In this document: positions 1-5,154 of the stretch, one piece after another
How the letters are laid out: every line of letters starts with the position of its first letter
Position numbering within the stretch: position 1 is the first letter of the stretch
From: CAUZJO01 sp963580245
Lineage (GTDB): Bacteria; Sumerlaeota; Sumerlaeia; MVZB01
NCBI GenBank assembly: GCA_963580245.1
Contig: CAUZJO010000185.1
Coordinates: forward strand, 1-6,809
Length of the DNA: 6,809 nucleotides
Direction: 5' to 3'
The notes under the pieces: generated by a model
What the model saw: the letters and a program-made list of their open reading frames with translations, nothing else
The model's database searches: none
Told to the model about the DNA's origin: nothing
Made by a program: the position numbers and the translations under genes

Positions 1-134
1 GCAATGAAGTGGAGCGGCTTTTCCGTCGTTTGAAAGGCTTTCGTCGGATCTTTTCCCGTTTTGAGAAGTTGGATGTTATGTTTGTCGGTTTTATCTGTTT
101 CGCCCTTGCCGTCGACATGCTCCGTTTATGTTAA
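1..134 (+). CDS. IS5-family transposase, C-terminal fragment (5' end outside window)
   Basis: Reading from base 3 gives 43 residues beginning NEVERLFRRLKGFRRIF and ending in TAA at 132-134. The pattern VER-x2-RRLK-x-FRR followed by a hydrophobic C-terminal helix is the last part of the DDE catalytic domain of IS5-type transposases; the E of VER should be the third acidic catalytic residue. DDE transposases cut and rejoin the ends of their element. Only the tail is in the window, so whether the full element is intact cannot be judged. The bases just after the stop (TTAACAGGCCCTAG, 131-144) may include the right terminal inverted repeat, but the left end needed to prove it is absent. The element marks the left border of an accessory-looking region. 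Confidence 0.8.
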   Translation, partial: NEVERLFRRLKGFRRIFSRFEKLDVMFVGFICFALAVDMLRLC

Positions 135-432
135 CAGGCCCTAGAGCACATTATGGTCAATCATTCTCCCTTATAATCATCCACTCGCCGTCAATAACCG
201 GCATGGCGTTCGCGCGAAATCGAAAAATGGCCTCCAGCCCACCGCCGGGCCTCAGTGTCTACTTCAGTATTTGCCCCTTGACGCGCTCAAGTTCCCCATG
301 TTACTCTACTCTTTATCAAGCGAAATGGAAATCGCTCCAGTTCCCCCAGGAAGGCGTATGACTGTGCGCGGCATCGGTCCGCGGCGGGATTTTTGTCCGC
401 TCTTGAGTAGGGAGGGGGAAGGGGAGAGGATT
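135..432. other. Gene-poor stretch between the IS end and the secreted-protein gene
   Basis: About 300 bases lie between the transposase stop and the next convincing start. Open frames here (for example from 128, or the upstream extension of the next gene from 271 or 358) have low-complexity or atypical composition and no recognisable motif. A TTGACG at 278-283 has only a weak partner (TACTCT, 302-307), so I do not call a promoter. The last 30 bases are purine-rich and hold the ribosome binding site of the gene at 433. Confidence 0.5.
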
Positions 433-1752
433 ATGCGTACGAGCATGAAACCCCGCATGGGGTTTGTCGTCGCGGTGGCGTTGTTCGCGGCGGTGTCGGC
501 CGGCGGAGCGTGGGCCGACGGAGACGAGACGCTGGCCCCCCCCAGCATCGCGATCGCCCCGGGATCGGGGGGCGTCATGGCCGGGGTGGGCCTGTTGAAT
601 ACCCAACCGGGCACGATCGATTTCAACGTCCCGGACGGGGCGTTCATCACGCAGGTTTTGCTCTATTGGTATGGCCGCGGCAGCGATGATGGGGTGACTG
701 GCGACTCCCTGGTCAGCGTCGACGGCAACGCGGTTGTCGGTACATTGATCGGCGACCCGACCGGCACACTGCCTTTTTTGCCGAGTCAAGCTTATCGCGC
801 CGATATCACGGACCTCGATCTGGTCACGGGAGGCGCGAACTCTCTGAGCATCGAGGACCTGGATTTCACGTACCACACTAGCGGCGCGGGTGTCATCGTG
901 ATCTTCATCGATGCGTCGGGGTTCTTCTCGGACATCGAGATTCTCGACGGTCACGACTTCGGAGGGATCGATCTGGGCCTCACCGGGGACGAGGACCAGA
1001 CGCTGCCACAAACCTACGTGTTCCCGTCCGCCGATGGTGATCGGGACGCGGAGTTGACGATTTTTGTCGCCGACGGCGAGGAGTCTCGCCCCGACGCGGT
1101 TATTGTTCAGGTCGGTGCCAATCCGCCGGTCCAGTTCAACGACGTGATCAACGCGACGGACGGGCCCGAATGGAATACGCTCGGCTTCGACGTGACGATC
1201 CAGGCGCTCTCGCGCAACGATGGCTCCGGTGTGCTTCCCGACTCGATCGCGTGGATCGCCTCCACGCTGGTGGTTCCCCCGCTGATCCTGCCCGGCGAGT
1301 GCCGGATGATGGGCGGCGGCGTGAACAAGGACGGCAGCTGGGACGGTTCGATGACCTCGGGAAAGAACGGTTCTAAGAATCTTACGAATCAATACACGTT
1401 TGGCGGTCAGGCCGGCACGCCCATCGCCTCACAGCCCCAGCCCTACGGAGAATGGACCCATCATCAGAAGAAAGGCCCCGACGGCAGTTTTGTATTCCAT
1501 GCCGGGACCTCGAGCGCGCCCGATGGCACGATGATCGAGGTGATCTCTTGCGCGGATCCCGACAATTGCGTTCCGGCGCGCACCGCCCCGTTCAAGCAGC
1601 TCAACTTCGGCGGCATCGGGAGTTTCCGGAACATCAAGAGCGGCTCCAACCTGATGGGCGCGGTGGCCGGCGATACGTTCCACGCCTTTATGGTGCATGT
1701 CGAGGACCTGGGCGAGCCCGGCAATAACAATCGGCAGAAGAACCCAGGCTAG
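433..1752 (+). CDS. Secreted two-module protein of unknown function, stopped early by TAG
   Basis: The ATG at 433 is chosen because a purine-rich GGGGGAAGGGGAGAGG tract lies just before it and because it begins a good signal peptide: basic MRTSMKPR, hydrophobic core, then a likely cut after GGAWA near residue 29. The extension upstream to 271 would bury the signal peptide. Residues 30-285 form an acidic, glycine-rich, beta-type module (LLYWYGRGSDDG near residue 76). From about residue 288 a second module begins with GECRMMGGGVNKDGSW and continues through FGGQAGTP, GEWTHHQKKGPDGSF, FHAGTSSAPDG and HVEDLGEPG. I recall this second module from large secreted bacterial proteins of unknown function, where it continues further. 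Here a TAG at codon 440 stops it, and the frame stays coding-like beyond (see 1753-1938). No PEP-CTERM or other anchor is seen, so an exported soluble protein is likely. An intact 439-residue product is possible but probably lacks its natural end. Confidence 0.75.
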   Translation: MRTSMKPRMGFVVAVALFAAVSAGGAWADGDETLAPPSIAIAPGSGGVMAGVGLLNTQPGTIDFNVPDGAFITQVLLYWYGRGSDDGVTGDSLVSVDGNAVVGTLIGDPTGTLPFLPSQAYRADITDLDLVTGGANSLSIEDLDFTYHTSGAGVIVIFIDASGFFSDIEILDGHDFGGIDLGLTGDEDQTLPQTYVFPSADGDRDAELTIFVADGEESRPDAVIVQVGANPPVQFNDVINATDGPEWNTLGFDVTIQALSRNDGSGVLPDSIAWIASTLVVPPLILPGECRMMGGGVNKDGSWDGSMTSGKNGSKNLTNQYTFGGQAGTPIASQPQPYGEWTHHQKKGPDGSFVFHAGTSSAPDGTMIEVISCADPDNCVPARTAPFKQLNFGGIGSFRNIKSGSNLMGAVAGDTFHAFMVHVEDLGEPGNNNRQKNPG

Positions 1753-1938
1753 AATTGCCCCGAAGCGGGTTCGGATGGTGCCTTGGCCGATTGTGATTGA
1801 CCGGACTTCTATCGGATCACGATCTACAAGGCATTCGACCCCGACACCGAATCGCCCGACCTGACCAATGTGATCTACGAGGTCTACGGCTATCTGGACG
1901 GCGGCAACTTCCAGATCCATCCGCCGGTCGGCTCCTAA
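1753..1938 (+). pseudogene. Detached C-terminal end of the secreted protein, behind TAG and TGA
   Basis: In exactly the same frame as the gene at 433, after the TAG at 1750-1752, the sequence reads NCPEAGSDGALADCD, then TGA (1798-1800), then PDFYRITIYKAFDPD and, near the end, VIYEVYGYLDGGNFQIHPP, ending in TAA at 1936-1938. The GC-rich third positions and the ordered FYRITIY / YEVYGYLDGG pattern match the gene upstream and look like the true C-terminus of its second module. From memory, related proteins read CDCPDFYRI at this place, so the TGA would replace a Cys codon (TGC or TGT); that is recollection, not a computed alignment. No frameshift is needed. Two nonsense changes in one otherwise clean frame suggest decay. 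Confidence 0.65.
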
Positions 1939-1966
1939 GAGCGGCGGCGGTCGAGACGAATCTAGA

Positions 1967-1996
1967 TGGGGCGGTGTGAAAAAGCGCACCGCCCCA
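1967..1996 (+). terminator. Hairpin terminator after the secreted-protein gene
   Basis: TGGGGCGGTG at 1967-1976 pairs perfectly with CACCGCCCCA at 1987-1996, and the stem can extend by a G-U and a G-C pair around the loop AAAAAG. It sits 29 bases after the TAA at 1938. The T-rich tract that follows (ATTCTTATT) is weak but present, so factor-independent termination of the + strand gene is likely. Confidence 0.65.
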
Positions 1997-2066
1997 ATTC
2001 TTATTATGGGGGCAAGAAAACAAACCGTGGTTCATTCCGTTCAAACGGGAAAAAGCCTACAACAGA

Positions 2067-2100
2067 TCAGGCGGCATGGAACCGGTCCCATGCCGCCTGA
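2067..2100 (-). terminator. 13-bp hairpin after the PEP-CTERM gene
   Basis: TCAGGCGGCATGG (2067-2079) is perfectly complementary to 2088-2100 around an 8-base loop containing the palindrome ACCGGT. It lies 30 bases beyond the stop of the - strand PEP-CTERM gene. On the - strand a run of five T follows about ten bases after the stem, whereas nothing T-rich follows on +. A terminator for the - strand gene is the best reading, backing up the separate hairpin that serves the convergent + strand gene. Confidence 0.55.
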
Positions 2101-2129
2101 CTTCATCACGCCTGAAGGGATGGGGCGGT

Positions 2130-2885
2130 TTAACTTTGAAGGGCTTTGCGGCGACGCTTGATGAATCCCAGGCCGGCCAATCCCATGCTCATCAGTGCCA
2201 CGGTTGCGGGTTCCGGGATGACCGGGTCTCTTCCGCCTTCACGGACTGCCCACTCCTCGAAGCCGGCGTCGGAGGAATTGTGGTCGCCGAACCTGGAGAA
2301 CAGGTAGACATAGTCATTCGGCCCAGCGAACAAGCTATCGTCAATGTAGGCGAACATGTCGCCCGAACCGCTTCCGTGGTTCAGACTGTAGTCGAAAAGG
2401 AGCCAATTGTCCGCGGTCGCGTCCAGATCATAGATCAGGTTGCTGAAATTCGTCGAATAATCGGTCAAATCCGACGCGCCTTCGAGCCAAATCTGCAACT
2501 GGTCCAGTGAGAGGAGTGAATCGTCGCCGCGGTGTCTCTCATTGATATCCAGAATGAATTCCCGGTAATTGGTTCCGTTGATATTCACCACCGGGACTTC
2601 ATCCACGCGCAGCGAGCGGGTGTAATTCCCCTTCTTTTCATCGAACTCAAGCCTGCCGTCGGTGTTATATCCCTGCTCCGACCCGTTCATCTGGACGCGC
2701 AAGAATGAATTGATGTATCCAGTGCCCGTAGGCTGGGGGTCGGCCTGAAAAAACATCCCGTCACCGATCGTCCCGGACGAACCGACGGTGGTCAAATCAA
2801 GCAATACGGCACCGGCATGCGGCGCCAGAGATGTCATGGACAGTGCCATCAAGAGGGAACTGACCCAAAACGATAGTGATTTCAT
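2130..2885 (-). CDS. PEP-CTERM secreted protein (intact copy)
   Basis: 251 residues from ATG at 2885, chosen because AAAGGAG lies 9 bases upstream; a TTG at 2906 in frame lies upstream of that site. Residues 1-26 are a signal peptide (MKSLSFWVSSLLMALS, cut near AGA). The mature part holds GTIGDGMFF, SLLSLDQLQIWLEG, IYDLD, and LNHGSGSGDMFAYI, motifs I recall from a family of exported PEP-CTERM proteins of unknown function. The C-terminus is a textbook sorting signal: VIPEPAT (about 222-228), a hydrophobic helix LMSMGLAGLGFI, then KRRRK. Exosortases recognise this signal at the inner membrane, remove it, and pass the protein to the outer surface or the exopolysaccharide matrix. No exosortase is in the window. 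An AT-richer base composition than the genes at either end is visible. The second copy at 3407-4162 is a degraded paralogue. Confidence 0.88.
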   Translation of the reverse strand: MKSLSFWVSSLLMALSMTSLAPHAGAVLLDLTTVGSSGTIGDGMFFQADPQPTGTGYINSFLRVQMNGSEQGYNTDGRLEFDEKKGNYTRSLRVDEVPVVNINGTNYREFILDINERHRGDDSLLSLDQLQIWLEGASDLTDYSTNFSNLIYDLDATADNWLLFDYSLNHGSGSGDMFAYIDDSLFAGPNDYVYLFSRFGDHNSSDAGFEEWAVREGGRDPVIPEPATVALMSMGLAGLGFIKRRRKALQS

Positions 2886-2889
2886 TTCT

Positions 2890-2908
2890 AATTGCTCCTT
2901 TCGCAATT
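2890..2908 (-). promoter_or_regulatory. Small hairpin framing the ribosome binding site of the PEP-CTERM gene
   Basis: On the - strand AATTGC and GCAATT (6 bp, perfect) flank the loop GAAAGGA, which holds most of the AAAGGAG Shine-Dalgarno sequence. The hairpin ends 4 bases before the ATG at 2885. It would present the site in a loop and could modulate translation. With only six pairs, chance occurrence is possible. Confidence 0.35.
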
Positions 2909-3249
2909 GGACCTCGATAGACTCGTATTTGCCGCGCTGAAATCAGACATGAGGGAATCGCTTCTCGCATGGGCCAATTTCAAACGGGAGGCCTAACGGC
3001 CTTTCCTACCTCACAAGCAAAATGTAGACCATCCGGCACTGGCCCCTTCATATATCTATTCGAAGCGTAAAGCATTGATTCTATTAGAGAAGTCCAGACC
3101 CTCACAGTGGCGCGGAAGTCCTGTTTGGAGAAGAGTGTGAAGTTTGCTGCGCCGTGTGCAAGGGTTTGCGGTCTTTCTTTCGGCCCTCTTGAACCAAAAA
3201 GATTCACTTCCACGATGAATGGTTCCATGAAGTGGGACCGATATGTACT
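2909..3249. other. Intergenic stretch without a supported gene
   Basis: About 340 bases between the PEP-CTERM gene and the receiver fragment. An 82-codon frame on - (3228 to 2980) has no ribosome binding site or motif that I can recognise. I looked for a sigma-54 (TGGC-N7-TTGC) or sigma-70 promoter on the - strand upstream of 2885 and did not find a convincing one. A short inverted repeat AGGCC-TAAC-GGCCT lies at 2989-3002. Confidence 0.4.
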
Positions 3250-3262
3250 GAGGTGAACTCAG

Positions 3263-3406
3263 GTGAGCAAACCAAAGACAATCCTCGTCGTCGATGACGA
3301 TTCCCCCATCCGTGGAATTGACGCGTTGATTTTGCAGCGGGCTGGCTTCCCACGCTTGGATGTTATACAGACTTTAGCTTATGAACCAGGTACGGGATCG
3401 GCCGGT
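3263..3406 (+). pseudogene. Truncated response-regulator receiver domain, N-terminal fragment
   Basis: A GTG start at 3263 has GAGGTGA (3250-3256) six bases upstream. It opens MSKPKTILVVDDDSPIRGI followed by DALILQRAGF: the first beta strand with the acidic DDD that binds magnesium in receiver domains, and helix 1. Receivers normally run about 115-120 residues, with the phosphorylated Asp near residue 53 and a conserved Lys near 103. Here the recognisable part ends after about 35 residues, and by codon 49 (base 3407) the frame runs into the tail of the opposite-strand PEP-CTERM paralogue. The frame stays open to a TGA at 3491-3493 only as antisense of that gene. The retained start and ribosome site suggest a once real gene whose remainder was deleted or replaced. 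A short functional peptide is unlikely. Confidence 0.65.
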
Positions 3407-4162
3407 TTAACCTTGAAGGGCTTTGGGGCGACGCCTGAGCAATCCCAGACCAATCAATCCCATGCTCAGCAGCGCCCCTATTCCAAACCGTGAGCCGGCG
3501 GGGCTGCTTCAGCTCTCGCGAACAGCCCGCTCCTCGGAATCGGGTATGGAGGGGTTGCGTTCGTCAAGCCTCGAAGACAGATCAAGGTAGGAGTTCAGAG
3601 CAATGAAAAGGTCATCGGGATCGTGGGAGATTCGATGGGCTGAGTAGCTTGCGCGGTTCGGTCCAGCGTCGAACATCGAAAGATGATGCCTCGGCGCGGC
3701 CGCATCATGGATAAGTTTGCTTGGATCCGACGCATGGGCGGTTAAATCACCAATGGCCTCCCGCCAGATAGGGTATTGATCCCGCGCGAGGGCTGAGTCG
3801 CTCCCGCTCGGCGTTTGATTGATCTCGATGAGGGATTCCCGGTAATCGGATTCGTCGATTTGAACCACCGGGATGTCTTTGATCGGGGTAGAGTGGATCA
3901 AGTTTCCGTTCTGTTCACGAGACTCAGGCCACTTGTCGGCGCTATAGTTCTGTTCCGAACGGTCCATCCGGATATGGAGAATCGAGTTGATCCTACCCAG
4001 ATCGGAGGGTTGGATGTGGGCCCGTAAAAACTCCACGCCGCCGATCGTCCCCGCCGAGTCGACGGCGGTCGAAGCATGCATCACGGAATGGGCGCTTTTC
4101 GCCAAGGATGCCGTGCATAAAACCGTCAAAAGGGAGCTTACCCAAAACGAACCCAGTCTCAT
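3407..4162 (-). pseudogene. Degenerate PEP-CTERM paralogue with in-frame TGA and lost PEP motif
   Basis: From ATG at 4162 the frame encodes 217 residues, then TGA (codon 218, 3509-3511), then 33 more codons to TAA at 3407-3409. The whole, 252 codons including the stop, is exactly the length of the copy at 2130-2885 and aligns to it without a gap; I count about 105 identities in 251. Conserved parts are the signal peptide (SFWVSSLL), GTIG, SEQ, PVV, YRE, DLT, AVRE and the C-terminal LSMGL-x-GLG with basic RRR and KALQ. Lost parts are the core motifs SLDQLQIW and GSGSGDMF and the sorting motif PEP: the region aligned with VIPEPAT has no PEP. The TGA lines up with a Gly codon of the intact copy. 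If translated, a 217-residue exported protein without a membrane anchor would result. Silent for a long time or evolving under relaxed constraint both fit; the lack of any indel is odd for an old pseudogene. Confidence 0.75.
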
Positions 4163-4194
4163 TGTTTTGCCTCATTTGAATAATGAGCAAAACA
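4163..4194 (-). promoter_or_regulatory. Inverted repeat touching the start codon of the degenerate PEP-CTERM gene
   Basis: 4163-4176 and 4182-4194 form a 13-bp inverted repeat (TGTTTTGC-TCATT) with one bulged C and a 5-base loop. On the - strand the right arm holds the GAGG of the ribosome binding site and ends directly at the ATG (4162). In RNA it would hide the site; in DNA it could be an operator. The intact paralogue has a smaller hairpin at the equivalent place. Confidence 0.45.
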
Positions 4195-4201
4195 TGAGCC
4201 A
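4186..4201 (-). promoter_or_regulatory. Possible sigma-54 (RpoN) promoter
   Basis: Read on the - strand, TGGCTCATGTTTTGCT has the -24 TGGC and -12 TTGCT elements with the exact 11-base register of RpoN promoters. Some PEP-CTERM/exosortase systems are linked to the PrsK/PrsR sensor-regulator pair and RpoN, which makes this plausible. The predicted transcript would start near 4175, giving a leader of only about 13 bases that still includes GAGG. No match is present upstream of the intact copy, so this may be chance, and it overlaps the inverted repeat. Confidence 0.3.
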
Positions 4202-4730
4202 GCCAAGACGAGTCTTCGAGAGTTCACCTAAAGAGCGTAACCCATTGACTCCACAAGGGTTAGGCGAGACCGAAAGTTGAACCTGGATTCATACCCTCAA
4301 GAGAATGAGCAGAGGTTAACGCGAAATGTGCACGGAATTGCGATCCGTGCTTGAGCCGTTATGAAGGAGACAGGCTCCTCTTCAGGTCAGTGTGCAAAAC
4401 TGTTCATGGTTTAAAGGTTTTAGCGGAAGCGGTCGACGACAATAGATGCGATATGCGGGAATGCATCATTCAGGAAGTCACTTCACGGGATCGAGATCCG
4501 TCAGCGCGAACGACACATTTCATAGCCAGTCCAAACGCTCAAGTCGTGATCAAGCGGTACCCATTGCGGCATCACTCGCTCCATCAGGTCGTGGACGCAC
4601 GGCCAGGTCTCGCCAAGCATGCGGCCGGCAATGGCCTGATTGAGAGAGTCAAGAGGTCCGAAACCATGGCCGGCCGCGGGGTCGAGCCAAGGGGGCAAGA
4701 GTTAGAGCATTATCCCTACGGTTGGTTTTA
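4202..4730. other. Gene-poor stretch with an open but unrecognised + frame
   Basis: About 530 bases. The + frame is open from TTG at 4351 into the gene at 4747, encoding 132 residues with no motif I recognise and no good ribosome binding site before 4351. A 65-codon frame on - (4698 to 4501) is Trp- and acid-rich, but it lacks a good start site and cannot be placed in a family. A hairpin GCACGGA / TCCGTGC (4330-4336, 4344-4350; loop ATTGCGA) sits directly before 4351. These may be remnants of older genes. Confidence 0.35.
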
Positions 4731-4746
4731 CGGAGGAAATAAGACA

Positions 4747-4911
4747 ATGGGCCCATTTACGACGGATTCTCCCGCAAGGGGAGTCGAAACAAGCAGAGAG
4801 ACCCGACCCGACAAGTTGGCCGACGCCGAGGATTGGGACTTCAAAGAATTCTCATCCTATTTCCACGATCAACTTGAGTTAATGCTATCGATGGATGAGA
4901 GTTTGGAATGA
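4747..4911 (+). CDS. Small helical protein of unknown function, interrupted by TGA
   Basis: ATG at 4747 is chosen over upstream starts because a strong GGAGG (4732-4736) stands 10 bases before it. It encodes 54 residues, with a polar N-terminus and an acidic stretch DAEDWDFKEFSSYFHDQLEL followed by MLSMDESLE. The stop is TGA at 4909-4911, but the frame then stays open for 60 codons of similar character (see 4912-5094). I do not recognise the family. The amphipathic spacing suggests helices, perhaps a coiled coil, and there is no signal peptide or membrane segment, so it is probably cytoplasmic. A longer form starting at TTG 4351 cannot be excluded. It is convergent with the - strand gene that ends near 5131. 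Confidence 0.5.
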   Translation: MGPFTTDSPARGVETSRETRPDKLADAEDWDFKEFSSYFHDQLELMLSMDESLE

Positions 4912-5094
4912 ATCGGGAAATATCTCGAATCACTCCAGAACGTTTGGATGAGATTCTGGAATGAGGCCAAAGAAGCTCAAGGTATTGATTCAGTGAAAAC
5001 TCAGGAGATTCGAAGAGTGCAAGACGTCATCCATGACATCCACTCCGCGATCGATTCCATCATTAGAAGGGCGAGGAAACTGCCGCGGGATTGA
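4912..5094 (+). pseudogene. Same-frame continuation of the small helical protein behind TGA
   Basis: Directly after the TGA at 4909, in the same frame, come 60 codons: IGKYLESLQNVWMRFWNEA, then KTQEIRRVQDVIHDIHSAID and SIIRRARKLPRD, ending in TGA at 5092-5094. The heptad-like placing of hydrophobic residues between charged ones is what a long amphipathic helix looks like and is unlikely for random sequence. If the TGA is a nonsense change, the original protein was 115 residues. Alternatively the two halves are separate, but no ribosome site or start suits the second half. Confidence 0.45.
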
Positions 5095-5105
5095 GGTCTC
5101 GTTTA

Positions 5106-5129
5106 ACCGACACGGAACCGTTCGTCGGT
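5106..5129. terminator. Hairpin between convergent genes
   Basis: ACCGAC (5106-5111) pairs with GTCGGT (5124-5129), with a further inner ACG/CGT pairing and a short loop. It lies 1 base beyond the TAA at 5131-5133 that I take as the natural end of the - strand gene, and just after the end of the + strand helical protein. There is no clear T-run on either side, so it is a weak or factor-assisted bidirectional terminator at best. Confidence 0.4.
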
Positions 5130-5154
5130 ATTACCTAAAATCGCCTTTGAACCT

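Noticed and set aside
278..307. Sigma-70 promoter for the secreted-protein gene
   Set aside because: TTGACG is a fair -35 box, but the best -10 match (TACTCT) has only three of six consensus bases at an 18-base spacing.
316..1392. 358-codon ORF on the - strand
   Set aside because: It is the antisense shadow of the secreted-protein gene: Arg/His/Asp-rich, with no motif, no ribosome site and no domain. The + strand frame has a signal peptide and recognisable modules.
1798..1830. Selenocysteine codon with SECIS
   Set aside because: I see no convincing stem-loop directly downstream, and a TAG 48 bases earlier would already end translation.
2076..2510. 144-codon ORF on + opposite the PEP-CTERM gene
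   Set aside because: It is antisense of the intact PEP-CTERM frame, whose sorting signal and ribosome site make the - strand the coding one.
2980..3228. 82-codon ORF on - upstream of the PEP-CTERM gene
   Set aside because: No ribosome binding site, no motif, and composition unlike the neighbouring genes.
2130..4162. Diversity-generating retroelement producing the diverged copy
   Set aside because: Substitutions are spread over the whole gene including the middle, not confined to adenines or to a C-terminal variable region, and no reverse transcriptase is in the window.
4501..4698. 65-codon - strand ORF ending near 4501
   Set aside because: Residues such as CVHDLMERVMPQW look protein-like, but the only start is TTG without a ribosome site, and the frame is closed at both ends. 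Not enough to call.
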